Counted from the stretch's first letter, positions 25,601 through 35,041 are shown. The stretch: DNA of 64,000 bases from VXYL01 sp965243175 (GCA_965243175.1 OZ251532.1:2604001-2668000), one strand, 5' to 3'. Notes: generated by a model from the letters alone, not told the origin. A program made the numbers and translations.

Positions 25601-27926
25601 GTCGCCGGGATTAACCTCTCGGCCTTCGTTGAGCGGGTTCTGCGGCGCAGTGGGATACGGTTTTCGGGCGGGTGTCGCCGGGATTAACCTCTCGGCCTTC
25701 GTTGAGCGGCGCAGTGTGAGACACGCAATCCCAACCACCTCCGCTCGTGTCGCCGGGATTAACCTCTCGGCCTTCGTTGAGCGAAGAAGCACAACGAAGA
25801 GTTCGTCGCCAACAACGAGGTGTCGCCGGGATTAACCTCTCGGCCTTCGTTGAGCGACGACGGAAGCCTCGCCTGTGGTCGCCGGCAAAAGCGCGTGTCG
25901 CCGGGATTAACCTCTCGGCCTTCGTTGAGCGGCGGTTCAGTTCGTCAGCCGCTACGTCAAGTTCGACAGGTGTCGCCGGGATTAACCTCTCGGCCTTCGT
26001 TGAGCGTCGAAACCGTCAGCGGCAGTGGCGACATCTCCTTCAGGTGTCGCCGGGATTAACCTCTCGGCCTTCGTTGAGCGGTCGAGGGCCGTGCCCGCCG
26101 CGTTGCCAGCGCGGCCGTGTCGCCGGGATTAACCTCTCGGCCTTCGTTGAGCGCGCCGCAAGGTGGCCGTCGCCTTCGATGGTGGCGAAGTGTCGCCGGG
26201 ATTAACCTCTCGGCCTTCGTTGAGCGAACGCCGTCGACGGGAACTTCATCAGCCGCGACCACGTGTCGCCGGGATTAACCTCTCGGCCTTCGTTGAGCGA
26301 CGTTCGTCTGGCCGTTCATCAGTCGGTCCGCTTTGAGTGTCGCCGGGATTAACCTCTCGGCCTTCGTTGAGCGTTGCTTGTCGCCGCCAGCGTCGAAAAC
26401 GTACTGCGGCGTGTCGCCGGGATTAACCTCTCGGCCTTCGTTGAGCGGGGTCCTCTTTGTCGTTCTTGACGTGCGACCAGACCTGTGTCGCCGGGATTAA
26501 CCTCTCGGCCTTCGTTGAGCGCTCTCCGGCACACGCACGCGCAGATGGACGTTGGTGCGTGTCGCCGGGATTAACCTCTCGGCCTTCGTTGAGCGGTCGC
26601 CGTGTTCGCCCTCGCCGAGAGCGGCGGCGAGGTGTCGCCGGGATTAACCTCTCGGCCTTCGTTGAGCGTGCCCATGCTGGTCGTCCTCGATCGTCGTGCG
26701 CAGGGTGTCGCCGGGATTAACCTCTCGGCCTTCGTTGAGCGGAGAAGGGCCCGCAGGCACTCTTCTGGGGCTTGCGCGTGTCGCCGGGATTAACCTCTCG
26801 GCCTTCGTTGAGCGGTCGCGACGCGGACGTGCTCGGTCTCGTCGATGCGGCGTGTCGCCGGGATTAACCTCTCGGCCTTCGTTGAGCGACGGATGCTTGG
26901 AGCGCCGACGTGGCCAAGCATCTGGTGTCGCCGGGATTAACCTCTCGGCCTTCGTTGAGCGTTCGCCGGACGCTACGCCCCCTACAGCACCACCCTGGTG
27001 TCGCCGGGATTAACCTCTCGGCCTTCGTTGAGCGAACGGCGACGTGGATCGCGTGAACGGCAGCGCGTGGATGTGTCGCCGGGATTAACCTCTCGGCCTT
27101 CGTTGAGCGTGGTGTGACAGCCGGAGAGACGGCAATCCGAGCCGCGTGTCGCCGGGATTAACCTCTCGGCCTTCGTTGAGCGTTCGCGAACCCGTGCAGG
27201 AGGCTGGCCAACCCAGAGCCGGTGTCGCCGGGATTAACCTCTCGGCCTTCGTTGAGCGCGCTCCAGATCGCGCGATATGGCGACGGCGCCGCTCGTGTCG
27301 CCGGGATTAACCTCTCGGCCTTCGTTGAGCGTCGTCCATCAGGTCGTGCAGCGCCTGCGTCAGCAGGAAGTGTCGCCGGGATTAACCTCTCGGCCTTCGT
27401 TGAGCGGGCAGGCCGTGCGTCGCGTCGTCCTCGATGCCGATCCGGGTGTCGCCGGGATTAACCTCTCGGCCTTCGTTGAGCGCAGCCCGCGGGCTTGCGC
27501 CCGTTGGTCGCGGCGGGCGGTGTCGCCGGGATTAACCTTTCGGCCTTCGTTGAGCGCTCGCGCCGCCCGCGTCCAGGACGATTCTGGACAGGTGTCGCCG
27601 GGATTAACTTCTCGGCCTTCGTTGAGCGACGTTGCGCAATCCGCCGACGCCCCTCGAACTGGCGGGTGTCGCCGGGCTTAACCTCTCGGCCTTCGTTAAG
27701 CGATCGCGGGCAATGCCGATGGCGAGGCTCTGGCTGGCTTGTGTCGCCGGGACTAACCTCTCGGCCTTCGCTGAGCGCTCTGGGATGGCTGGCCGCAGTA
27801 CGTCATTGATGGCGTGTCGCCGGGATTAATCCCCCGGCCTTCGTTGAGCGCACCACGTCATTGCCAATGCGGACGACCGCTCGGCCAAGTGTCGCCGGGA
27901 ATAACTCTCGGCCTTCGTTGCGAGCG
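22651..27926 (+). CRISPR. CRISPR array: 72 repeats of 37 bases, 71 spacers
   Basis: The repeat begins GTGTCGCCGGGATTAA and ends CGGCCTTCGTTGAGCG. I located 72 starts by eye, from 22651 to 27889, spaced 71-76 bases (mean about 73.8), so spacers are about 34-39 bases. Inside the repeat GCCGGGA pairs with TCTCGGC (one G-U pair) around loop TTAACC, a 7-base-pair hairpin suitable for Cas6-type processing. The first 66 copies are practically identical, apart from one G-to-T at 24196 (GCCGGTATTA). The last six (27520, 27592, 27666, 27741, 27814, 27889) carry substitutions or indels, marking the old, leader-distal end. No spacer repeats were noticed. The last repeat ends four bases before the purM stop codon. 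Confidence 0.98.
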
Positions 27927-27930
27927 TAGA

Positions 27931-28986
27931 TCAGTGCAGCGATGCGCCTTGTCCTGATACCGCCAGCGTGCCGTGTGGCACCGGTTCGTCGCGGGTCGCC
28001 ATGCGTCCGATGGTGTAGACGCTCTCGCCGGCCCCGGTCAGTTCTTCGCGCAGCGTCTCGGCGTCGTCCGGCGAGACGCAGAGGACGAATCCGATGCCGT
28101 TGTTGAAGGTGCGGAGCATTTCCATGTCTTCGATGTTGCCGGCCTGTTGCAGCAGGGGGAAGAGGGCGGGGCGGGGCCAGGCGTCCAAGTCGATGTGGGC
28201 GGCCAAGTGGGGGGCGAACATGCGGGGCAGGTTGTCCACTAAGCCGCCGCCGGTGATGTGGCTCATGCCCTTCACTCGGCGGGGGGCGCGGCGCACCACG
28301 GGCAGCACCGATTTGACGTAGATGCGGGTTGGCGCGAGCAGGTCGTCGATGAGGGCGTCGTCCATGGCCAGGCCGCGGTCGGCCACGATGCGGCGCACCA
28401 GCGAGTAGCCGTTCGAATGCGGGCCGCTTGACGGCAAGCCTAGAAGCACGTCGCCGGGTTCGATGCTGGCCTTGCCTTCCTGCCCGACGACTTCGTTGCG
28501 CTCCACGACGCCCACGCAGAATCCGGCCAGTTCGTAGTCGCCGGGTTGGTGGAAGCCGGGCATCTCTGCGGTTTCGCCGCCAGCCAGACCGCAGCCGGCG
28601 AGTTCGCAGGCGTGGGCGATACCGGCGATCACCCGTTCGGCAACCGGCAGGTCCAGAGCGCCCGTGGCGTAGTAGTCGAGGAAGAGGAACGGTTCCGCGC
28701 CCGTCACCAGCAGGTCGTTGACGCACATGGCCACTAGGTCTTGACCGATCCCGTCGTGGCGGTCGTAGTCGATGGCGAGGCGCAGCTTGGTGCCTACGCC
28801 GTCCGTACACGTCACCAGCACCGGCTCGCGGTAGCCGGTGGGCATCGTCGCCAAGGCCGCGAAGCCGCCGAGGCCGGAGAGCATTTCCGGGCGGCGCGTG
28901 CGGGCGACGGCGGGCGCAATGCGGCGCACGAGTTCGTTGCCAGCGTCGATGTTTACGCCGGCGTCTTGGTAGGTCAGGCCAGTCAT
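27931..28986 (-). CDS. purM: Phosphoribosylformylglycinamidine cyclo-ligase (AIR synthetase)
   Basis: 351 residues from ATG 28986, normal for PurM. It closes the imidazole ring of FGAM using ATP to give AIR in purine synthesis. Typical segments are LTYQDAGVNIDAGN, TCTDGVGTKLRLA (ATP-binding region), VMCVND-like AMCVNDLLVTGAEP, LAGGETAEMPGFH and GLPSSGPHSNGYSLVR, then HITGGGLVDNLPR. An in-frame ATG ten codons upstream (MKTDARERVE) is possible but lengthens it beyond the family. It is convergent to the CRISPR array, whose last repeat nearly touches its stop, and divergent from the DUF2066 gene. Confidence 0.95.
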   Translation of the reverse strand: MTGLTYQDAGVNIDAGNELVRRIAPAVARTRRPEMLSGLGGFAALATMPTGYREPVLVTCTDGVGTKLRLAIDYDRHDGIGQDLVAMCVNDLLVTGAEPFLFLDYYATGALDLPVAERVIAGIAHACELAGCGLAGGETAEMPGFHQPGDYELAGFCVGVVERNEVVGQEGKASIEPGDVLLGLPSSGPHSNGYSLVRRIVADRGLAMDDALIDDLLAPTRIYVKSVLPVVRRAPRRVKGMSHITGGGLVDNLPRMFAPHLAAHIDLDAWPRPALFPLLQQAGNIEDMEMLRTFNNGIGFVLCVSPDDAETLREELTGAGESVYTIGRMATRDEPVPHGTLAVSGQGASLH

Positions 28987-29013
28987 CTCAACTCGCTCTC
29001 GAGCATCCGTTTT

Positions 29014-29055
29014 CATGCGGGGAACATGCCGCTCGCGCTCCCCGGCTGAGGGTCC
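29014..29055 (-). repeat. Single diverged copy of the palindromic 42-46 base repeat
   Basis: CATGCGGGGAACATGCC followed by GCTCGCGCTCCCCGGCTGAGG is recognisably the same element as the triplets at 38110 and 49026, with several substitutions that weaken the hairpin. It lies in the 220-base gap between divergent purM and the DUF2066 gene; otherwise I see no gene in that gap. Confidence 0.55.
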
Positions 29056-29206
29056 TGCTTGAACGACGACGCCAAGCTGCGGCTTTGGAACCCGGACGGT
29101 GGGGAGTGTATGCCGAAAACTTGCTGGTTCGCCCGTGCGCTGTGCCGCACTCTGCGCCGACGGTTCTTTTACACTTGCGCCGCTCAAGTCGCATACGCCC
29201 GACCTC

Positions 29207-30334
29207 GTGACTGCTTGCAAGCGCCTGTTCCTCTGCACTGCCGTTCTCGCCGCGTCCTTCGGCGATGCGGCGGTGGTGCCGTGGATTTACACGGTGGAGG
29301 TGGCGGTGTCTTCGCAGGCTGATGCGGAGCGTCGTCGGGCGAGCAGGGCTGCGCTGTCCACGTTGCTGACGCGGCTGACCGGCATGAGCGAGATTCCGCA
29401 TACGGCGGATGTTCGCGATGCGCTGCAACGGCCTGCCGACTTCTACACCAGCTATCGGTTCGAGCGGCGCGGCGGGGCGGGGCGAGAGGGCGAAGGGACG
29501 GTGTTGACGATTCGCTTCGAGCCGGCTTCGGTGCAGGGGCTGCTGCGGCGGGCCGGGTTGCCGATCTGGGCTGCGGACCGGCCCTCGATTCTGGCGTGGC
29601 TGGTGGTGGAGCGTGGCGGGGCGCGCGAGCGGCTTGAGGGCGCCGAGGCTGCTGCCGTTGCGCAGGCGCTTGAGGCGCGGGCGCGGGAACGTGGTTTGGA
29701 GGTCTTTCTGCCGTTGAACGACAGGGCGGACATGGAGCTTGGCGCGGCGGAACTCTGGGGGCGGTTCTGGGAGCGCATCGATGCGGCTTCGGCCCGCTAC
29801 GGGGCGGAGTTGCTGCTGCTTGGGCGTCTGCGGGATCGCGGCGATGGGAGTTGGGATGCGGCTTGGGATCTGCGCGGTCGGCAGAGTGCGCTGGTGCCGC
29901 GTTTCGACGATGCGGCGCCGCGCCGGCCGGCCAATCGGCCAGCGTTGCCTGCCGCCAGCTTCCGGCATCGGGTTCCTTCGGCGGCGTTGGCGGCGCAGGC
30001 GGCTGTGGACAGCGCGGCCGAGGTGCTTGCCGATCGTTTCGCCGTGCGTGGCGGGCTTAGGGCCATCGCGGTGACGGTGCGGGGGGCGCAGACGGTGCGC
30101 GGCTATGCGTCGCTGCTTGCGCATCTGCGCTCCCGCGAGTACATCGAACGCTTCGAGATCGGCTTCGTGGAGCGCGACGCCATGCACTTTCGGCTGCACT
30201 CGCGGTCGAGTCCCGAACAGCTGCGCGAACTGCTTACGATAGCCGGGCGGTTCGAGATCGAGGAACGTGCGGACGTGTTCTCCGCAGACCAGACGGGCAA
30301 GGCGTTGACGCTGCTTTGGCGAGGTCCGAAATGA
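29207..30334 (+). CDS. DUF2066-family exported protein
   Basis: 375 residues from GTG 29207, which gives a clean signal peptide (TACKRLFLCTAVLAASFGDA). The mature part opens WIYTVEVAVSSQADAERRRA and contains LTRLTG and the strand/helix pattern of DUF2066 proteins, which in gammaproteobacteria lie beside purM and hda exactly as here. Function of the family is unknown; a periplasmic location is inferred. An in-frame ATG at 29099 would precede the signal peptide by 36 residues and looks wrong. The stop overlaps the next start as ATGA. Confidence 0.75.
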   Translation: MTACKRLFLCTAVLAASFGDAAVVPWIYTVEVAVSSQADAERRRASRAALSTLLTRLTGMSEIPHTADVRDALQRPADFYTSYRFERRGGAGREGEGTVLTIRFEPASVQGLLRRAGLPIWAADRPSILAWLVVERGGARERLEGAEAAAVAQALEARARERGLEVFLPLNDRADMELGAAELWGRFWERIDAASARYGAELLLLGRLRDRGDGSWDAAWDLRGRQSALVPRFDDAAPRRPANRPALPAASFRHRVPSAALAAQAAVDSAAEVLADRFAVRGGLRAIAVTVRGAQTVRGYASLLAHLRSREYIERFEIGFVERDAMHFRLHSRSSPEQLRELLTIAGRFEIEERADVFSADQTGKALTLLWRGPK

Positions 30335-30963
30335 ACGCCAAGGATCCGCGCACGGATAATCGCTGGCGGCTGGCGGTTCGGCAGCTGCCGAACCTCGTCA
30401 CCGTGGCGCGGGTGGTGCTCGTCGTGCCGACGGCGTGGCTGCTGTGGCAGGGGCAGATCGTCGCCGCGCTGGCGCTGATCGCCATCGGCGGTCTCTCCGA
30501 TGCGGTGGACGGCGAACTGGCGCGGCGCTTCGACTGGCGGACGCGCTTCGGTGCCATCGCGGATCCGGCCGCGGACAAGCTGCTCATCGTGGTGGTCTTC
30601 GTCGTGCTTGCGGTGCAGGGGCATCTGCCGGTGTGGTTGCTCGTCGTCGTGGTGGGGCGCGATCTGGTGATCGTGTCCGGCGCGCTGACGTATCGCTTTC
30701 TGTTCGGCGAACTGGAGATGGCGCCGACGCTGCTCAGCAAGGTCAACACCGGCTTGCAGATCGTCGTGCTGCTGCTCGTGCTGGTGCATCTTGCCGGGTA
30801 CGAACCGGCGGCCAGCATCGCCGGGATGGTCGACCCGTGGGGCTTCGTGCTGGTGGGGCTTTCCAGCACGGTGTCCGGCATCCAGTACGTTCTGGTGTGG
30901 AGTTGGCGGGCCAGGGACGAACACCGGGCTCGGGCGGCAGCGGCTTCGGAGGAGGGCGAGTGA
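30331..30963 (+). CDS. CDP-alcohol phosphatidyltransferase family membrane enzyme
   Basis: 210 residues. The family signature DGx2ARx8Gx3Dx3D is complete: DGELAR, then G, AIAD and PAAD. Several hydrophobic helices (VVLVVPTAWLLW, LLIVVVFVVLAV, IVVLLLVLVHLAG) place it in the inner membrane. It moves a phosphatidyl group from CDP-diacylglycerol to an alcohol, most likely glycerol phosphate as in PgsA, but the alcohol is not proven. The start is coupled to the DUF2066 gene (ATGA), and its stop to hda (GTGA). Confidence 0.85.
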   Translation: MNAKDPRTDNRWRLAVRQLPNLVTVARVVLVVPTAWLLWQGQIVAALALIAIGGLSDAVDGELARRFDWRTRFGAIADPAADKLLIVVVFVVLAVQGHLPVWLLVVVVGRDLVIVSGALTYRFLFGELEMAPTLLSKVNTGLQIVVLLLVLVHLAGYEPAASIAGMVDPWGFVLVGLSSTVSGIQYVLVWSWRARDEHRARAAAASEEGE

Positions 30964-31649
30964 GCCAGGCGGCAACACCGGCGACGCAACTGCCGATGGC
31001 GTTCGAGCTGCCCGAACAGCATACGTTCGAGCGTTTCGTGGTGGGCGACAACGGGGAGCTGGTGGAACGGCTGCGCGGACGCACGGGCCGCTTCGACGGC
31101 CTGTGGCTGTTCGGCGCGCAAGGGGTGGGCAAGACGCACCTTCTCCAAGCCGTGTGCCACGAGCGTTCCGGGGCCGCCTACGTTCCCGCCCGTGGCGTTG
31201 AAGCTTCGGCGGCTTCGCTCGACGCCTACGCCTGGTTCAATGTGGTGGGCGTGGACGACGTGCAGTGCTGGCTGGGGGAACGGGAGCGGGAGACGGCGCT
31301 CTTCACGCTCTACAACAGGCTCGCCGCCAAGGGCGCGATGCTGGTCTTCACCGCGGACCGCTCGCCGTTGCTGCTCGATTGCGTTCTGCCCGACTTGCGC
31401 TCGCGACTCCGCGCCGCCAACTGCTACCGCGTGGCGCCGCTTTCGGACGAGGACAAGGCGAAGATGCTCACGGACGTCGCCAGTCGTCGCGGCTTCCTGC
31501 TCGGCGACGACGTGCTGCGCTTTCTGCTCGTCCGCACCAGCCGCGACCAGCGCGAACTGCTGCGCATCCTCGACCGCTTGGATCACGCCTCGCTCGCGGC
31601 GCAGCGGCGCATCACCATTCCGTTTGCGAAGGAAGTGCTGTGCCTTTGA
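30960..31649 (+). CDS. hda: DnaA-related regulatory inactivator Hda
   Basis: 229 residues from GTG 30960, the usual length of Hda. AAA+ core: LWLFGAQGVGKTHLLQ (Walker A), VVGVDDVQCWLG (Walker B region), and arginine-rich LPDLRSRLRAANCYRV as sensor/box VII. It lacks a DNA-binding C-terminal domain, separating it from DnaA itself. The N-terminus holds QLPMAFELPEQHTFERF; the QLPMAF stretch resembles the clamp-binding motif by which Hda joins the sliding clamp and promotes ATP hydrolysis on DnaA after replication starts. GTGA overlap with the CDP-alcohol transferase. Confidence 0.9.
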   Translation: MSQAATPATQLPMAFELPEQHTFERFVVGDNGELVERLRGRTGRFDGLWLFGAQGVGKTHLLQAVCHERSGAAYVPARGVEASAASLDAYAWFNVVGVDDVQCWLGERERETALFTLYNRLAAKGAMLVFTADRSPLLLDCVLPDLRSRLRAANCYRVAPLSDEDKAKMLTDVASRRGFLLGDDVLRFLLVRTSRDQRELLRILDRLDHASLAAQRRITIPFAKEVLCL

Positions 31650-32722
31650 GCCGGGTAGCGATGACGGGGGGAGGCACCGCGGGCCACGTGGTGCCAGCCA
31701 TTCCGATCATGCAGGCGCTGCTGAAGGAAGGCTGCGAGGTGTGCTTCATCGGCGGTGCGTCGGGGCCGGAACGGGAGCTGGTGGCGCCGCTGGGGGTGCC
31801 GTTCCACGCGGTGAACACGGGCAAGCTGCGGCGCTACTTGTCGCTGCGCAATCTGCTCGATGCGCTGCGCATTCCGGTCGGCATCGGGCAGGCGTGGTGG
31901 CTGCTGCGCCGTGTTCGTCCGCAGGTGGTGTTCTCGAAAGGCGGCTTCGCGTCCTTTCCCGCGGTGGTCGGCGCTTGGCTGAACGGGGTGCCGGTGGTGG
32001 CGCACGAATCGGACCTCACGCCGGGTCTGGCGAACCGCCTGAGCGCACCGTTCATCCGTACGCTGTGCGTGAACTTCGATGTTGCGGAGGGCGAGTCGGC
32101 AAGTAGAAGGCGCGTCGTGTTGACGGGTACGCCGGTGCGGGAGGAACTGCTTGATGGGAACTCCGAACGCGGTCGGGCGCTGCTCGGCTTCGGCGAGTCC
32201 GGCAAGCCCGTGCTGCTGGTGGTCGGCGGAAGTCTTGGCGCCACGGCGCTGAATTCGATCGTGCGCGAGGCTCTCGAACGGCTGCTCGCTTGCTGGCGCG
32301 TGGTGCATGTCTGCGGGCCGGGCAATCTGGACGCGAAGCTCGATGCGACGCCCGGCTACGTGCAGCGCGAATACGTGCGCGACGAGTGGGGCGACGTCAT
32401 CGCCGCCGCGGACGTGGTGGTTTCGCGCGCCGGGGCGAACGCGCTCTACGAATGGCTGGCCCTCGGCAAGCCGCATCTTCTGGTGCCGCTGCCGACGACG
32501 GCAAGCCGCGGCGACCAGATCGAGAACGCGGCCTACGCCGAGGCCAACGGCTGGAGCATGGTGATTCCAGAACATGAACTGAATTCGCAGACATTGGCCG
32601 AAGGCGTCGCTAAACTTGCCGCCCTTGCGCCGGACATTGCCCGCCGGCTGGAAACCTTCCGCACCCGGGACAGCGTCGCCATCATCGTCCGCGAACTCGA
32701 ACGCGCGGCTGGGTCCGCATGA
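31640..32722 (+). CDS. MurG-like glycosyltransferase (GT28, GT-B fold)
   Basis: 360 residues from GTG 31640, overlapping the hda stop by ten bases; ATG 31661 is a shorter alternative that would cut the first beta strand. Motifs match MurG: AMTGGGTAGHVVPAI, VVFSKGGFASFPAV, VAHESDLTPGLAN, LTGTPVREEL, LVVGGSLGATALN and VVSRAGANALYEWLALGKP. MurG adds GlcNAc to lipid I at the inner face of the membrane. The protein differs at places where true MurG is nearly invariant (GGTAGH for GGTGGH; HESDLTPGLAN where MurG has an HEQN-type stretch) and lies outside any cell-wall gene cluster, so it may be a paralogue with another acceptor. Confidence 0.75.
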   Translation: MPLSRVAMTGGGTAGHVVPAIPIMQALLKEGCEVCFIGGASGPERELVAPLGVPFHAVNTGKLRRYLSLRNLLDALRIPVGIGQAWWLLRRVRPQVVFSKGGFASFPAVVGAWLNGVPVVAHESDLTPGLANRLSAPFIRTLCVNFDVAEGESASRRRVVLTGTPVREELLDGNSERGRALLGFGESGKPVLLVVGGSLGATALNSIVREALERLLACWRVVHVCGPGNLDAKLDATPGYVQREYVRDEWGDVIAAADVVVSRAGANALYEWLALGKPHLLVPLPTTASRGDQIENAAYAEANGWSMVIPEHELNSQTLAEGVAKLAALAPDIARRLETFRTRDSVAIIVRELERAAGSA

Positions 32723-32761
32723 CGGCCCGGCCAGACTGAGAACGCGCCAAGGAATCTAGAG

Positions 32762-33946
32762 ATGTACAGAGTCAAGACGTTCAATCAAATCGCCGCTCGC
32801 GGGCTGGCGCGGTTTCCCGACGACGGCTTCGAGGTCGGTGCCGACCTCGCCTCCCCCCACGCCCTGCTGCTGCGCAGCCATCGCGTGGACGCGAACGACT
32901 TGACGCCCGGCATCAGCGCGGTGGCCCGTGCCGGCGTGGGCGTCAACAACATTCCCGTGGCCGCCTGCACGGAACGCGGCATCGTCGTCTTCAACACGCC
33001 GGGGGCGAACGCCAACTCCGTGAAGGAGCTGGTGCTGGCTGCCTTGCTGCTCACCTCCCGCGACGTGCTTGGGGGCTTCGCCTACGTTCGCTCGCTTTCC
33101 GCAGTGGCGGACGACGCCGAACTGCATCGCCTCGTGGAGCGCGAGAAGCGGCGCTTCAAGGGGCACGAAGCGGCTGGGCGCACGCTGGGCATCGTCGGCC
33201 TTGGCGCCATCGGTTCGCGGGTGGCGCGGGCGGCGTTGAATCTGGGAATGGACGTGCTCGGCTACGACCCGGCGCTCTCCGTGGATGCCGCGTGGCGGCT
33301 GCCGAGCGAGGTCAAGCGGATGGAGAACCTGCCGTCGCTGTTCGCCCGTTCGGACTACGTGACGCTGCACATTCCGGCGTTCGCGGACAACGTCGGCCTC
33401 GTGAACGCCGAAGCGCTCCGCCGCTTTCGCAACGACTCGGTGCTGCTGAACTTCGCCCGCCAGGAGATCGTCGACGAGCAGGCGGTGAAGAGTGCGCTGG
33501 AGAGCGGCAAGCTGCGCGCCTACGTCGCCGATTTTCCGAGCGCCGCGCTGGCCGGGGTGGAGAGTTTCCACGCCACGCCCCACCTCGGCGCGAGCACTGC
33601 CGAGGCGGAGGAGAACTGCGCCGCGATGGCGGCGGATCAGCTGGTCGCGTTTCTGCGCGACGGCAACGTGACCAACTCGGTGAACTTCCCGAACGTGGCG
33701 CTCGAACCCGCCGACGGCCACCGCATCGGCGTCACCAACGCCAACGTGGCCGGGATGCTGGGCAAGATCATGACGGTCTTCGCGGACGCGAACATCAACA
33801 TCATCGACATGATCAACAAGAGCCGCGACGACGTGGCCTACAACCTCATCGACCTGGACACGCCGCCGAACGCCGAGGTGGTCGCCAACCTCGAACGCAT
33901 CGACGAAGTGTTGAGCGTGCGGGTCTTCGAGCGGGAGGACGACTGA
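32762..33946 (+). CDS. serA: D-3-phosphoglycerate dehydrogenase with ACT domain
   Basis: 394 residues. Substrate and NAD domains: ARAGVGVNNIPV, TLGIVGLGAIGSRVA, catalytic Arg in LNFARQEIVDE, and ATPHLGASTAEAEENCA with the catalytic His. VADFPSAALAG, instead of the common Glu-containing loop, is typical of the short PGDH subtype. The C-terminal ACT domain (GMLGKIMTVFADANINI) should sense serine. It catalyses the first step of serine synthesis. It stands 39 bases after the MurG-like gene. Confidence 0.88.
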   Translation: MYRVKTFNQIAARGLARFPDDGFEVGADLASPHALLLRSHRVDANDLTPGISAVARAGVGVNNIPVAACTERGIVVFNTPGANANSVKELVLAALLLTSRDVLGGFAYVRSLSAVADDAELHRLVEREKRRFKGHEAAGRTLGIVGLGAIGSRVARAALNLGMDVLGYDPALSVDAAWRLPSEVKRMENLPSLFARSDYVTLHIPAFADNVGLVNAEALRRFRNDSVLLNFARQEIVDEQAVKSALESGKLRAYVADFPSAALAGVESFHATPHLGASTAEAEENCAAMAADQLVAFLRDGNVTNSVNFPNVALEPADGHRIGVTNANVAGMLGKIMTVFADANINIIDMINKSRDDVAYNLIDLDTPPNAEVVANLERIDEVLSVRVFEREDD

Positions 33947-33959
33947 GAGGGCGCTGGCG

Positions 33960-34865
33960 CTAACCGAGCTTGCCGACGACCTCGCGCAGCGCCTCGATGA
34001 ACTTCAACGGCTGGTCGAGGAAGACGTGGTGCCGGGCATCCGCCACCTCGGCCACCGGAACGTCGCCCGGCAGCAGTTCCAGCATGTACTCCAACGCCCG
34101 CTTCGTGAAGGAATCGCTCAACGCGCCGTAGACGATTCCGACCGGCATCGAGATGCCGGTGTAGTCTTCCGGCTCCCGCTCGCCGCCCTTGAGCGTGAGC
34201 GGCAGCTCTTCGTCGAACTTCCACGCCCAGCCGCCATCGACGCGCATCAGCGACTGCTTGGCGATGTAGGCCAGGATGTAGGCGTTGTCGCAAGGCTGCG
34301 GCGGGAAGAGCCGAAACCGCGCCTCGGCGGTTTCCCGATCGGGATAGGTTTTCGCCCGGCCACCGCCCATCATCGGCATGTCCGGCTCGGGTTCGTCCGG
34401 GTGGCGCATCCCCGAATCGACCAGCACCAGCGCGCCGAAGCGATCCGGGAACAGATTGGCGGCCTTCGCGGCCATCATGCCCCCGAAGCTGTGGCCCACG
34501 ACCACGACATCCTTGCCGAGGCCAGCGGCATCGCAAACGGCGACGATCTCCTGCGCGTAGGTTTCGGCGTCGTAGGCGTAGCGGTAGTCGGAATCGCCCA
34601 TGCCGGTGAGATCCATGGCCGCGACGCGGTAGTCGTCGGCAAGCTGCGGCGCGATGAAGTCCCACCAGCGGCTGTGCGCGTTCATGCCGTGGATCAGCAG
34701 CATGGGCCGCTCCCCAGCCCCGCCCCAGCACCGATACGCGACATCGCATTCGTCCACTTCCACGACATGCTCCGACGCTTCCGTCTCCACCGCCGCCCAG
34801 AACCAGTCCGGAATCGCCGCCCCGCCTCTATCCCACCGTGCCACCCGCACCTCCTTCGCGCCCAA
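33960..34865 (-). CDS. Alpha/beta-hydrolase
   Basis: 301 residues. Oxyanion region LLIHGMNAHSRWWD, nucleophile elbow VVGHSFGGMMAA, and catalytic His in ADARHHVFLDQP form the usual triad layout; the acid is probably in YGALSDSF. Substrate unknown (ester, epoxide or C-C bond hydrolysis are all possible in this fold). It is convergent with serA, 13 bases apart, and no partner gene is adjacent. Confidence 0.85.
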   Translation of the reverse strand: MGAKEVRVARWDRGGAAIPDWFWAAVETEASEHVVEVDECDVAYRCWGGAGERPMLLIHGMNAHSRWWDFIAPQLADDYRVAAMDLTGMGDSDYRYAYDAETYAQEIVAVCDAAGLGKDVVVVGHSFGGMMAAKAANLFPDRFGALVLVDSGMRHPDEPEPDMPMMGGGRAKTYPDRETAEARFRLFPPQPCDNAYILAYIAKQSLMRVDGGWAWKFDEELPLTLKGGEREPEDYTGISMPVGIVYGALSDSFTKRALEYMLELLPGDVPVAEVADARHHVFLDQPLKFIEALREVVGKLG

Positions 34866-35041
34866 GCAGCAGCGACGTTAGCACAGCGTGCGGAAGCCGC
34901 ACCACGAGCCGGGCTCTTTTCCCCCGAAACCGCTTGACAGAGAAAATCACGCGGTGCGAGCCTATCTCCGCAGGTTGGCGTATGCTGCCGTTCCGGTGCC
35001 GAGCAGCGTTCGGCTTCCATGGACTGAAGGGAGAGACGTTC

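Noticed and set aside
22714..27829. Many overlapping open frames of 60-225 codons through the CRISPR array, all with peptides such as AGINLSAFVER or SPGLTSRPSLS
   Set aside because: They are translations of the repeat, which has no stop in several frames; spacers merely vary the links.
28987..29206. A tRNA or small RNA gene between purM and the DUF2066 gene
   Set aside because: No cloverleaf or strong terminator found; only the single diverged repeat copy.
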